A DNA stretch of 64,000 bases from Shimazuella alba (GCF_009831235.1 NZ_WUUL01000007.1:124001-188000), one strand, 5' to 3'. Shown: positions 8,877-17,218, counted from the first letter of the stretch. A program made the numbers and translations. Notes: a model not told the origin generated them from the letters alone.

Positions 8877-9923
8877 ATGAATGTAAAGCAGGACGGACAA
8901 TCGAGAATGGATCAGATCGTTTATTTCATGATGACATGGTCTGTGCTGTATGGTTTGTTTCACCTCTACTGGTTGCTTGGAGGTGCAGGTTATCCTTTTA
9001 GAAATGAAGAAGGGACTCTACTATTTGCATCATTTGTCACCTATCTCCCTGCTACGACTGGAGGTATCGCATTCGTTATGATTTGTCTTCTCGGTTTATT
9101 AGTGGGTGTAGATATGAGAAAGCAGAAAACCTTTATTCCAAAATGGTTCATTCTTACCTATTTATGGGGAACTGCTGTTTTATTAATTTTATTCGTTCCA
9201 AATACAAACTTGATTGCCGCGATAGCTTATGCCTTTCTGTTCAAATTTTATTTTGATTGGCAGATGCTGAATCAGATCATATGTATCATAGGTGCGCTTA
9301 CTTTTGGTTTTGCAGCTGTCGTTTTTCAAAGGAAAATGCGAAATGCTTGTGAGTACTGTGGGAGAGCAGAAAATGATGATAAATCATTTTTTCTCATTCG
9401 ATGGGGCAAATGGATTACCTATACTGCCGTTCTGGCTCCTATACCCTATGCCATTACTCGCTATGCTTGGGCACTAGGCATTAATATTGGGATTGATCAG
9501 AAGTTTTTACAAGATTTTTCAAGTCTAAATCCAAATCATCGTATCACGGAGTGAATATTTGGATCTTTATGCATCGCTGGCGGACTTCTCACCCTTGGTT
9601 TAGTTCAAAAATGGGGCGAAGTTTTTCCAACTTGGTTTCCATTCATTGGAGGTAAGAGGGTACCAGTTCTATTAGCGGTTATCCCAGCAACTTGTGTAGC
9701 CATTGCTGTAACAAGTGCCGGAGTTATCTTTACTTTTTCATTAGTTGCAGTCGAATCTCTTCTATTACCTGCTGGTGATAATATCTTACTGAGCAAGAGC
9801 AACATCTGGGGTGCATTTGGGCCGATGCTTCTCTGGATTCCTTGGGGAGTTGCATTAGGATTAGCAACTATCGCTTACTATTATCGTCGGCGTGGTCATT
9901 GTAGTCATTGTGTGGGAAGATAA
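8877..9923 (+). pseudogene. Multi-pass membrane protein with an in-frame TGA
   Basis: The reading frame is open from ATG 8877 to TAA 9921-9923 except for one TGA at 9552-9554. The first part (225 residues) has about five hydrophobic segments and a CEYCGR motif. Straight after the TGA the same frame continues for about 122 residues with IFGSLCIAGGLLTLGLVQKWGE, further hydrophobic helices and a second CSHC motif. The join HRITE-(TGA)-IFG suggests a TGG (Trp) codon mutated to TGA, giving a full length of about 348 residues. If the TGA is not suppressed, only the N-terminal part is made. Family not named; the role is possibly linked to the adjacent two-component system. Confidence 0.7.
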
Positions 9924-10075
9924 AAATATCATTCATCATTCAAATGATGCTTTTTTACTGATAGACAAGGACATTACAACCACTTCGATTGAACATATAA
10001 AAATTATTTTATCAACAAAATATGCTACCAAAGCAGATAGCCCATTATTTTCATTTGAAATTAGGAGATATTACT

Positions 10076-10441
10076 ATGAAAAAAATAATGATATTAATAG
10101 CTACTCTTATCGCGTTAATAGGAATTGCCCATATCGCGGTAACTCCTTTGACATTTAAATCATTTCATACTGATGCATTGTGGTTTGGATCTGCGGGCCT
10201 TGCATTCATTTTTTTAGCTTTTCTTCACATCATGCTAGTAATAGGAGATCAGAGAACACTACATTTCATTTTTGCATACATCGGTAATGGATTAAGTGTA
10301 ATTCTTTTCATCTTGTTTTTATCCATTGTATCTAGCCCAAACTTTATTCTCTTAGTTGTTTTGGTAGTGATACAAACCATATTGTTTGTATTGCTTCAAC
10401 TCAAGACACGAAAAACGAATAAGTGGAAGGCAGTGAAATGA
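10076..10441 (+). CDS. Small four-helix membrane protein
   Basis: 121 residues, with the start after TTAGGAGATATTACT. Four hydrophobic segments (MIATLIALIGIAHIAV-type N-terminus, LWFGSAGLAFIFLAFLHIMLVI, FIFAYIGNGLSVILFILFLSI, FILLVVLVVIQTILFVLL) and a basic C-terminus. It is probably an inner-membrane protein of the small DoxX/DUF-type four-TM class, but I cannot assign a family. It follows the broken membrane-protein gene on the same strand. Confidence 0.7.
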   Translation: MKKIMILIATLIALIGIAHIAVTPLTFKSFHTDALWFGSAGLAFIFLAFLHIMLVIGDQRTLHFIFAYIGNGLSVILFILFLSIVSSPNFILLVVLVVIQTILFVLLQLKTRKTNKWKAVK

Positions 10442-10687
10442 ATAAAAAAAGGTAAAAAAGTATCCGGCTATTTTACCGCCAGTTGCCTAGCTAAAAAAAC
10501 TTCAGATGTCACTGTCAGGTAACTGGAGCCTTCTCATGTTTATAAAAGTGCTTTTCTGCACGGAGGACTCCCCATTTTTTTGTATTCCCACAAAGAAAGT
10601 GGGTTTCGAATCTCAGTTCGATCGGCAAAGAAAAGCCTGGATCTTCTACATTAATACATATTAGATACTTATTTTCCTATATAAAAT

Positions 10688-10728
10688 AAAGCTCTTCTAT
10701 TTTATTCCATATAAAAAAAGAGCTTTTT
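10688..10728. terminator. Terminator-like hairpin between convergent genes
   Basis: AAAGCTCTT and AAGAGCTTT arms with an AT-rich loop, flanked by A and T runs, so it could act on either strand. It lies 45 bases past the end of the dehydrogenase gene. Confidence 0.5.
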
Positions 10729-10773
10729 GTGTTTGATACCACATGTAAATATTATTGATTTTGAGAGTAAAAT

Positions 10774-11910
10774 TTATGGTTTAAGTATGACCTTGATGCA
10801 ATCATCTGTTTTCGTATCAAAGTATTCATATCCTTTTTCTGCCTGATCCAAAGGTAAAATATGCGTGATTACGTCCCCAATATCAACCTTTCCTTGAGCA
10901 ACCAAATCATATAGAAAAGGCATATAGTGTATGACCGGAGCCTGCCCAGATCGAATGTTTACATTTCGTTGGAAGATATCACCTAATGGGAAACCGTTAT
11001 ACCTAGCTCCATAAGCTCCTGTGATTTGAATCGTGCCGCCTTTGCGTACAGCTTGACTAGCAATAACAATCGCGCTCATTGCCCCGCCTTGCAATTTTAA
11101 GCCAGTAGCGAGATATTCCAGCGGAGTCATCTTTCCATCCTGTCCCACACAATCAAGTACAACTTCTGCTCCGCCTTTTGTGATCTCTCTTAAATACTCT
11201 CCTGTGTTTTCGTGTTGCTCAAAATTAACGATTTCTACATTGTTTGTTTTTTTCGCATGTTGCAGTCTATAGTCGATATAGTCAACAGCTATAACTCTCT
11301 TTGCCTCTTTAAACCAAGCAAATTTTTGCGCTAATAGTCCTACTGGTCCACATCCTAATACGATGACGGTATCTCCTTCTTTTAGACCGGAATTATCTAC
11401 TGTCCAGTATGCTGTAGAAGCTGCATCTGACAGTAATACTAACTGTTCATCGTCAACTTCACAGTTTTTTGGAATTTTAAATGGGGTAAAATTGGCATAA
11501 GGAACTCGCAGATATTCTGCTTGTCCACCTGGATATCCTCCTGTCAAATCTGAATAACCAAAATAACCCCCCATTTCCCCATTATGATTGGAATTATCAC
11601 ATTGGCTTTCTAACTGATTTTTACAATAAAAGCATTCTCCACAAGCAATATTAAATGGGATAATAACACGATCGCCTTTTTTTACTTTGGTAACTTCTGA
11701 TCCCACTTCTTCTACAATTCCCATAGGTTCATGTCCGATAATATAGTCTTCAGGAAAATTAGGAACCATGCCGTGAATCAAATGTAGATCTGAACCACAT
11801 ATCGCAGAGGATGTAATTTTCACGATTATATCATCTTTTTTCTCGATTTTTGGATTTGGCACTTCTTTCACTTTTACATCTTTAATCCCTTGAAACGTAA
11901 CTGCTTTCAT
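10774..11910 (-). CDS. adhB: Zinc-dependent alcohol/formaldehyde dehydrogenase, AdhB-like
   Basis: 378 residues of the medium-chain dehydrogenase family. Catalytic zinc residues are seen in SSAICGSDLHLIHG and IIGHEPMGIVEEVG; structural zinc cysteines lie in CGECFYCKNQLESQC. The NAD-binding motif is VIVLGCGPVGLLAQ, and the insert and overall pattern match glutathione-independent formaldehyde-dehydrogenase-like enzymes. The ATG start follows AAAGGTGAAGAGTG. Upstream on the same strand lie YraG- and YraF-like coat genes. In Bacillus subtilis the order yraG-yraF-adhB-yraE-yraD is known, so this is the same conserved spore-linked locus. Likely expressed in the mother cell; the true substrate is unknown. 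Confidence 0.85.
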   Translation of the reverse strand: MKAVTFQGIKDVKVKEVPNPKIEKKDDIIVKITSSAICGSDLHLIHGMVPNFPEDYIIGHEPMGIVEEVGSEVTKVKKGDRVIIPFNIACGECFYCKNQLESQCDNSNHNGEMGGYFGYSDLTGGYPGGQAEYLRVPYANFTPFKIPKNCEVDDEQLVLLSDAASTAYWTVDNSGLKEGDTVIVLGCGPVGLLAQKFAWFKEAKRVIAVDYIDYRLQHAKKTNNVEIVNFEQHENTGEYLREITKGGAEVVLDCVGQDGKMTPLEYLATGLKLQGGAMSAIVIASQAVRKGGTIQITGAYGARYNGFPLGDIFQRNVNIRSGQAPVIHYMPFLYDLVAQGKVDIGDVITHILPLDQAEKGYEYFDTKTDDCIKVILKP

Positions 11911-11927
11911 CACTCTTCACCTTTCTA

Positions 11928-12296
11928 TTATTGATCGCTATCTATTTGTGCCATCATCCCTAAACGTGAGGTATCTCCAGGGAATAAATCCATTTTGCCA
12001 ATCATGAATGCTCCTTCAATGGATTTCAGATCTTGTTTATATTGTTCGTTATAGTTATATGGATACAGCCAACCTCTGTTCATCATAAAATTAGAAACTT
12101 CCTCATGCAGAGCAAGACCTTGTTCGATTTGAGCTCGATACAATTGCCGGAGATCAGGGTTGGTAGTTTCCGTCATTGCAATAGCAGTATTTCTTACACC
12201 TGTTTTGATGGTTAATAAAAATTCCATCGCTAAAGCAGAATCAGCTAATTCCGGCATTCCTTCTGCATTTTCTACTTCTAAGTAATCATTGATCAT
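11928..12296 (-). CDS. Spore coat protein, CotF family (YraF/YraD-like)
   Basis: 122 residues. Contains LAMEFLLTIKTGVRNTAIAMTETTNPDLRQLYRAQIEQGLALHEEVSNFMMNRGWLYPYNYNEQ, the helical ferritin-like pattern of CotF/YraF proteins (TGVRNxAxAxTExxxPxLRxxx...HEEVSxxMxxxGWYxPYNxxEQ). It overlaps the preceding YraG-like gene by 11 bases and lies 17 bp before adhB. It should be a structural coat protein laid down around the forespore. Confidence 0.88.
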   Translation of the reverse strand: MINDYLEVENAEGMPELADSALAMEFLLTIKTGVRNTAIAMTETTNPDLRQLYRAQIEQGLALHEEVSNFMMNRGWLYPYNYNEQYKQDLKSIEGAFMIGKMDLFPGDTSRLGMMAQIDSDQ

Positions 12297-12516
12297 TGTA
12301 ATTCACCTCATTTGCAGGGTTCGGCATTTGATAAAAATGTTGCAGTTGTTCCAAAGTAGCCATAGACTGTGTGACATCTTTTTCCATCAATGCTTTTAAA
12401 TCTTGATCAAACACAACTCCAGACATCATTTTAGATTTAATAATGCATGTTGTTTTCAAGTTAATAATTTCATGTAAATCCAATGTTTCATGATTTGCCA
12501 AATGATTGGTATCCAT
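12286..12516 (-). CDS. Spore coat-associated protein, YraG/YraE-like
   Basis: 76 residues. The start is chosen after CGTGGAGGTGAAAAG; the longer frame to 12618 is AT-rich and non-coding in look. The pattern HETLDLHEIINLKTTCIIKSKMMSGVV...LKALMEKDVTQSMATLEQLQHFY matches the short partner of CotF-type proteins, usually encoded next to YraF. First gene of the leftward operon yraG-yraF-adhB. Confidence 0.85.
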   Translation of the reverse strand: MDTNHLANHETLDLHEIINLKTTCIIKSKMMSGVVFDQDLKALMEKDVTQSMATLEQLQHFYQMPNPANEVNYNDQ

Positions 12517-12697
12517 CTTTTCACCTCCACGAATAAACGAAAATATTTTCTCCTGTGCCAGATTATTTATACGAAAATTAGAATGAATATTTGAAAGTAA
12601 ATTTATGAAATATAACAATTAACATTACTGTATAAAAACTACTTCTAAGTTGAGAATATAAATTCGTAGATACGGTAAAACACAAGTAGGAACTTTC

Positions 12698-12913
12698 ATG
12701 CCAAAAAGATTAGGCATACATGAAACACTGGAGTTACATGAACTACTAACCTTTAAAAATACTTGCTTAACAAAATCAGCAGCGATGAGTAATCTCGCCA
12801 GTGATGCAGCGTTAAAAGATATCTTGGTACAAGATGTCTCTCAGTCCGAACAAGATATCCAGACACTTCAAAACCTGATTTCTCAACAACAGGGGGAAAC
12901 TATACATGAATGA
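12698..12913 (+). CDS. Spore coat-associated protein, YraG/YraE-like (second copy)
   Basis: 71 residues, HETLELHELLTFKNTCLTKSAAMSNLASDAALKDILVQDVSQSEQDIQTLQNL, clearly homologous to the leftward YraG-like protein. The stop overlaps the start of the next gene by 8 bases. It reads away from the adhB operon, so the two coat pairs are divergent across about 180 bp. Confidence 0.82.
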   Translation: MPKRLGIHETLELHELLTFKNTCLTKSAAMSNLASDAALKDILVQDVSQSEQDIQTLQNLISQQQGETIHE

Positions 12914-13211
12914 ATTCTTTAAAAGTGTTTTAGGAATGGGGGATATTACAGATGAAGTGATTGCTTCTGATTTATTAATTTCTGCAAAATCAGGGGTACG
13001 AAACTATGCATTTGCCCTAACCGAAACTGCTACACCAGAAGTACGCGCTGCCTTACAACTACAATTTTCAGCAGCAATGGACTTACATGAAAAGGTAAGC
13101 AACTATATGATTGAAAATGGCTATTATCATCCTCAAAATATGAATGAACAGCTTCAACTCGATTCCCAAAATGCGCAAGTAGCATTGAATGCTTCGAATC
13201 TAGCAGACTAG
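12906..13211 (+). CDS. Spore coat protein, CotF family (second copy)
   Basis: 101 residues. SAKSGVRNYAFALTETATPEVRAALQLQFSAAMDLHEKVSNYMIENGYYHPQNMNEQ is the CotF/YraF signature. Start after CAACAGGGGGAAACTATAC. Together with the preceding gene it corresponds to the yraE-yraD half of the B. subtilis locus. A strong terminator follows at 13305-13353. Confidence 0.87.
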   Translation: MNEFFKSVLGMGDITDEVIASDLLISAKSGVRNYAFALTETATPEVRAALQLQFSAAMDLHEKVSNYMIENGYYHPQNMNEQLQLDSQNAQVALNASNLAD

Positions 13212-13304
13212 GAATCGGTTACGATTATTTTTCACTTGTCTCCCTACTAACTCAGTTGAGAAGTTTGTTCTTTCATTATGAACAAATATAACCACCATCT
13301 AAAT

Positions 13305-13353
13305 GAAGCTTTTCCTTTCTTTATTACGATAAGAAGGAAAAGCTTCTTTTTTT
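13305..13353 (+). terminator. Rho-independent terminator
   Basis: GAAGCTTTTCCTT...AAGGAAAAGCTTC stem followed by T7, downstream of the coat gene pair. Confidence 0.85.
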
Positions 13354-13416
13354 CACTCCTTTTCATCCAAAAACTTAATCGTAAGAAGATTAATTATCAC
13401 ACCGCCAAAATTTTTG

Positions 13417-13474
13417 GTAAAGTATACTTTACATTTGGTAAAGTTCATTTTACAATAAGTAAAAATAAGTTTAC
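13417..13474. promoter_or_regulatory. Three operators at exact 21-bp spacing upstream of the XRE gene
   Basis: Three 16-bp sites lie at 13417-13432 (GTAAAGTATACTTTAC, a perfect palindrome), 13438-13453 (GTAAAGTTCATTTTAC) and 13459-13474 (GTAAAAATAAGTTTAC). Each has GTAAA/TTTAC arms. Starts are exactly 21 bp apart, two helical turns, so three dimers would bind on one DNA face. They end 19 bp before the regulator start, so autoregulation is likely. Confidence 0.7.
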
Positions 13475-13493
13475 TTTCATAGGAGATAGCGAA

Positions 13494-13715
13494 ATGAGGG
13501 ATCAAAATTGGCATTTAACCAATCGTATTGCAGTGTTAAGAGCCGAACGAAAGATGACTCAAAAAGAATTAGCTGAGAAGGCAGGTGTTAGCAGACAAAC
13601 GATTATTTCGATCGAAAATAAGAAATACACTCCATCTCTACTACTTGCTTTTGAAATCGCAAATGCATTGGAAGTAGAAATAACAGAAGTATTTGCATAT
13701 AGGGAGGAAGAATAA
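13494..13715 (+). CDS. XRE-family transcriptional regulator (short HTH)
   Basis: 73 residues. The start at 13494 is set by AGGAGATAGCGAA; upstream in-frame sequence covers the operators and is not coding. RIAVLRAERKMTQKELAEKAGVSRQTIISIENKKYTPSLLLAFEIANALEVEITEVFAY is the standalone YvaO/PBSX-type regulator pattern found next to small membrane proteins. It is followed at once by a three-helix membrane protein, a common pairing. Confidence 0.88.
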   Translation: MRDQNWHLTNRIAVLRAERKMTQKELAEKAGVSRQTIISIENKKYTPSLLLAFEIANALEVEITEVFAYREEE

Positions 13716-13716
13716 T

Positions 13717-14013
13717 ATGATGGATACCATCATTACTTACACCAACGGTTTAGCAGCACTTGCTTTTTTTGTATTTGTAGGGCTTACTATTTTGGTTGCC
13801 AAAGAAGGAAAAGACGAACGCGCTACACTCTTAGGCTATAAACTATTCAGTTTCTTATTTATATTCTTGCTTTGCGGTCTATCCTTGATCATCTTTTTTA
13901 CAGGTTGGAAAACCATAAACTATGTCATGCTGAGAGTTTGTATTACTACTTTGATGTCTCTGACGATATTAGCTGGATCATTTTATTGGATTATCATTCG
14001 AAGAAAGTATTGA
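13717..14013 (+). CDS. Small membrane protein downstream of XRE regulator
   Basis: 98 residues (MMDTIITYTNGLAALAFFVFVG...), three hydrophobic segments, with the GGAGGAAG site inside the end of the XRE gene. Probably co-transcribed. Regulator plus small membrane protein pairs of this kind are widespread in Firmicutes; the function is unknown. Confidence 0.72.
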   Translation: MMDTIITYTNGLAALAFFVFVGLTILVAKEGKDERATLLGYKLFSFLFIFLLCGLSLIIFFTGWKTINYVMLRVCITTLMSLTILAGSFYWIIIRRKY

Positions 14014-14020
14014 GCCACAT

Positions 14021-14051
14021 AAAAACGTTAGGGTATCTGCCCTAACGTTTT
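14021..14051. terminator. Bidirectional terminator
   Basis: AAAACGTTAGGG-TATCTG-CCCTAACGTTTT, a perfect stem with A and T flanks between convergent genes. Confidence 0.85.
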
Positions 14052-14053
14052 GT

Positions 14054-14587
14054 TTATGAAAAACGCAGATCACTTCTATTATCCAAATCAATCCCATAGC
14101 GAGCATAAATTTTAACTGTATTCTCCCCTGTTAGTTGTTCCTCTCGAAAACCGAGCAACTGCGCAGTTTCTATCACTCCTTCTTTTGAATCAGCTTCTAT
14201 CTCTAGATAAGCGGGTATCATCGGCCAATGGTCAATCTCTAACTTGGCATTATTCAAAACAAAACTAGTGCGCTCGTTTTCTTGATACGCTTTGGGGGTA
14301 AAACCTATCAAGCAAAGCAAAGCATTCGTTTTCTCCAAATCATCTACGATCACTTCTTCTTCCTCTGTTCCGCTGATCCCATCGTTGTGAATTTTCTTTA
14401 CCGTCAATGTCGTTTGTTTTCCATCATCACGCAGCCGTATCCAATGCCCGCGTCGTTGCGGGTTGATATCATACACATAACGCTTCATCAGCACTTTTCC
14501 TACTTTTGAGCCGCCTAATTGGATGATTTTCTTTTCTACTTCTTCAGGATTTATCTCAATCACTTTTGCTTCAAATTCAATGGACAT
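14054..14587 (-). CDS. CYTH-domain protein (class IV adenylate cyclase / thiamine-triphosphatase-like)
   Basis: 177 residues. The N-terminal signature is EFEAKVIEINPEE (the ExExK motif of the CYTH fold). It is followed by RGHWIRLRDDGKQTTLTVK, TEEEEVIVDD, NNAKLEIDHWPMIPAYLEIEADS, which supply the basic and acidic residues of the tunnel. CYTH enzymes act on triphosphorylated substrates with divalent metal (triphosphatases or cyclases). The start lies 28 bases before the radical SAM stop, so translation is coupled. Its pairing with a radical SAM enzyme is unusual and suggests a shared nucleotide or thiamine-type substrate, which is inference. Confidence 0.85.
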   Translation of the reverse strand: MSIEFEAKVIEINPEEVEKKIIQLGGSKVGKVLMKRYVYDINPQRRGHWIRLRDDGKQTTLTVKKIHNDGISGTEEEEVIVDDLEKTNALLCLIGFTPKAYQENERTSFVLNNAKLEIDHWPMIPAYLEIEADSKEGVIETAQLLGFREEQLTGENTVKIYARYGIDLDNRSDLRFS

Positions 14588-15681
14588 TGTAGTTTGCTCC
14601 TTTTGTATAAGTTTTTCAGACGCTCATATTCATTCTTTTGGAAAATTTGTATTTCTTCTGCTACACTACTTTCCAAAAACTGATCTAACCGTTGGCAAAG
14701 ATCCATCCTCTGTATACAAACCCCTACCTGAAAATCACCCCTGTGATCTTTGTATAACCGAATTCCGTAAAAACCTTCATGGCAATCTGTATCATTATTA
14801 AAAACACAAGTCATACATGTCTCTGGTAACCTTACATTCCGTAATTTTTTGTACCAGACTCTTCTTCTATTCGACAGTTCATATTCGTATCTTTCATCTG
14901 ATACTCCTGCTGTAATGCGATGCGAAACTAGTGATGCCCCCAGCTGATGAAATAACCGTCTTAATGCATCTGTTGCTTCATCTCTTATTTCCAACGATCG
15001 CATGATTCTAATACTAATTTGAGGTGGAAAATCAGATAATAGATTCTGAACACGACTGATATGTGAGGGATCTAAGATTACAATATTAACTGAAGCTTTG
15101 ACATTGTGCTGAATTGCGCATAACATTGCTTTTTTTAAAGCTTTAATTTTTTCATCACCCCATTTCGGAGTTCTACAAGTTTTATTTTGTACCAACATAA
15201 GCTCTTCGCTTGTAGTCCCAAATACTGAAAAATTTATTTTATGTAGTCCTTCTTTGGCTGCTTCTGGGATAACTTTTACTCCATTTTCCCCATTGGAGGT
15301 CATCCCGACAGATAAACCTAGTGATTTGATCATTTTAATTAATTCTGGTAATCGTGGATGTAAAGTTGGTTCTCCCCCAGTCAAATGAACTTCTTTAAAA
15401 CGAAATCTCTCTTGAAGTTTCCTTAAAGCTGTCTTAAATTTTTCATCTGGCATGATTAATGATGGCAAAAAAGTAACACCATTACTTTTTACATAAATAG
15501 AAGTTCTACCAGACTTCCCATAACCATTCCATTGTCCAGTTTGATTATGTGAATTATCAACAGTTACAGGTGTTCCTTCATTATGACAAAAAGTACAAGT
15601 CATACCACAGGAATCAATAATTTTGATACGAAGTGTGCGGTCTTGATCAACAAAACGAGGTATTTTACTACAAGTCATCAT
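14560..15681 (-). CDS. Radical SAM enzyme, MoaA-like
   Basis: About 373 residues from ATG 15681 (or 15678), set by AAAGGAGAG; the longer frame to 15765 runs inside the small upstream gene. The SAM-binding cluster motif is CGMTCTFC (CxxxCxxC), followed by the GGEPTLHP motif and a TIM-barrel pattern (VGMTSNG, INFSVFG, ASVNIVILDPS). A C-terminal cysteine set CMTCVFNNDTDC...VGVC could ligate an auxiliary Fe-S cluster as in MoaA/Twitch-type enzymes. It overlaps the small gene upstream by 14 bases and CYTH downstream by 28, so the three are one operon. The reaction is unknown. Confidence 0.85.
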   Translation of the reverse strand: MMTCSKIPRFVDQDRTLRIKIIDSCGMTCTFCHNEGTPVTVDNSHNQTGQWNGYGKSGRTSIYVKSNGVTFLPSLIMPDEKFKTALRKLQERFRFKEVHLTGGEPTLHPRLPELIKMIKSLGLSVGMTSNGENGVKVIPEAAKEGLHKINFSVFGTTSEELMLVQNKTCRTPKWGDEKIKALKKAMLCAIQHNVKASVNIVILDPSHISRVQNLLSDFPPQISIRIMRSLEIRDEATDALRRLFHQLGASLVSHRITAGVSDERYEYELSNRRRVWYKKLRNVRLPETCMTCVFNNDTDCHEGFYGIRLYKDHRGDFQVGVCIQRMDLCQRLDQFLESSVAEEIQIFQKNEYERLKNLYKRSKLQCPLNLKQK

Positions 15682-15955
15682 TACTCTCCTTTGATGCAAA
15701 AATATCGTAATTCTTGCCATGAATATAGGTATTACCTTCTCCCATATCGACGATGACTGCATCAAGTAAAGCGATTTTTATGTTCACGTTATTTTTAGTT
15801 GTGATTTCAATCTGGGATACTCGTTTGGAAAGTTGCGGTTTTTGAAATTGGTTTTGATCAAAATAGTACTCCACCCGAGTTTCCTTGGGAGTAGTAGCTA
15901 GTTTGGAACGATCATAAAAACGGTATTTGGGAGCTAACGCCTTTAAATAATCCGA
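15668..15955 (-). pseudogene. Small conserved protein upstream of radical SAM, 5'-truncated
   Basis: The frame is open from 15955 to the TAG at 15668. It is homologous along its length to the intact protein at 41682-42008: RFYDRSKL/RFYNRLL, then IALLDAVIVDMGEGNTYIHGKNYDIFA against IVLLDAHVVDMGNATYVHGKSYDIFA. About 20 N-terminal residues of the paralogue are missing; the frame meets a TGA at 15956-15958, where the opposite-strand TPR gene also begins abruptly. A GTG at 15874 after CAAGGAAACTCGG could still start a 68-residue product. The conserved core LLDAxVVDMGxxTYxHGKxYDIFA has no known function to me. Since it leads the radical SAM operon it may be substrate, carrier or partner. Confidence 0.65.
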
Positions 15956-17172
15956 TCATAAATTAGGTTGGAGTTTGTCAACGTTGAGTAGTATCGAACG
16001 TGGATTTATCAGTGTAGCAGATGACAAGTATATCGAGTATGCCAAGGAATTAGGGATTGCAGATGATTTGTTTGGGTTAGAAGATGAGATGACCAAGCGT
16101 GAAAAAGAGATTATGGTGGAGTTGAAACATATAGAGGAAATCTTGAACGGAAATACGAAAGTTGCCTTGGAGCGAATTCAATCGTTTATGGACATTCATC
16201 ACTTTCCAGACGCTATAGCTGTTTCCGAGTTTTTAAAAGGACGGGTTTATTTTGAGCAAAAGAATTATACAAAGTCTAAAAAACATTTCGAAAGAGCATT
16301 AATAAAACTAGATGAATGTCCCAATTTAGCAACTTCAAATATTCATTGTATCTGTCTTAATGATCTAGCAAGAATGACTTTTTATGAACGAGACTACCAG
16401 AACAGCTACGATCGCCAAACAAGCTATTGACCTTTTCGTTACTAATGGAGAAAGACTCTACTACAAACCATACCTTTTCTTTAATCAGATTATTTATCTA
16501 GAAAAGTTAAATCGAATAGAAGAAGCTTGCCACTACTGTGAGCAACTACTTTTAGAAATAGATAACTTTAAAACAAATTTGTTTATTCTAATCCAAGTTT
16601 ACGAGCGATATGCTACAATGCTTTGCAAACTAGGGATGCCATTAAAGGCTTTAGATTATGCTGATAAAGGATTGCAGATCGCTTGGGAAAATCGTTCATA
16701 TAGAAGACTTTATTCACTTTGGATTACCACAGGTGATATTCTTATCGCCTTGGAGAGATTGAAAGAAGCAGAGGTCAGTTACCAAAAATCACTTGATATC
16801 ATACATCATGTAGAAGACACTCCTAACCTAGTATGTGAGATATATGTTAAATTTGCACAACTACTCATTAAACTTGGTGATAATGAAAAAGCTGAACAAA
16901 AATTAATTCAAGCTCAAAAATATACAAATAGAATTGAATTAAATGATTTTAAAATTCGAACCTTACATTTATTAGGAACTCTCCAACAAACACAACATAG
17001 ATTTGAAGAAGCAGTCCAAACGTATAACACCCTAGAAAGTACGCTTAATACAAACAGGATTCCCGTTGACATTTATCTTGCTCTATGTGAATTTTATAAA
17101 GAAATAGGTAATGTAGAAAAAATGATTCATTACCAACAACTAACTTTCCAAACCATCAAGGAGGGCATATAA
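15951..17172 (+). pseudogene. HTH-TPR regulator, 5'-truncated and frameshifted
   Basis: The frame begins after a TAA at 15948-15950 with SDHKLGWSLSTLSSIERG, the second half of an HTH; the first half and start codon are gone. TPR-type helical repeats follow (RVYFEQKNYTKSKKHFERALIKL and similar). At about 16395-16415 the frame breaks: FYERDYQ must join TATIAKQAIDLFVTNGE in the next frame (ORF to 17172). The intact relative is the gene at 38526-39866, and the fold resembles PlcR/NprR/Rgg-type peptide-sensing regulators. A tiny ORF with its site inside the gene end follows at 17174. Confidence 0.75.
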
Positions 17173-17173
17173 T

Positions 17174-17218
17174 ATGTTGAGACAACTTTTTCCAGATGGT
17201 GAACCAGGAGGTATCTAA
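17174..17218 (+). CDS. Candidate 14-residue signalling peptide (MLRQLFPDGEPGGI)
   Basis: ATG ten bases after AAGGAGGG, which lies in the last codons of the TPR gene. The product is only 14 residues and has no secretion signal. Peptide genes directly behind HTH-TPR regulators are known (papR, nprX, phr, shp). In another frame, ATG 17195 gives MVNQEVSKFPYKYDPKIASQ..., 24 residues, so the present form may itself be a frameshifted peptide gene. Weak but well placed. After it, 17219-17572 has only an inverted repeat (TTAACTGGA / TCCAGTTAA) and no further gene. Confidence 0.3.
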   Translation: MLRQLFPDGEPGGI

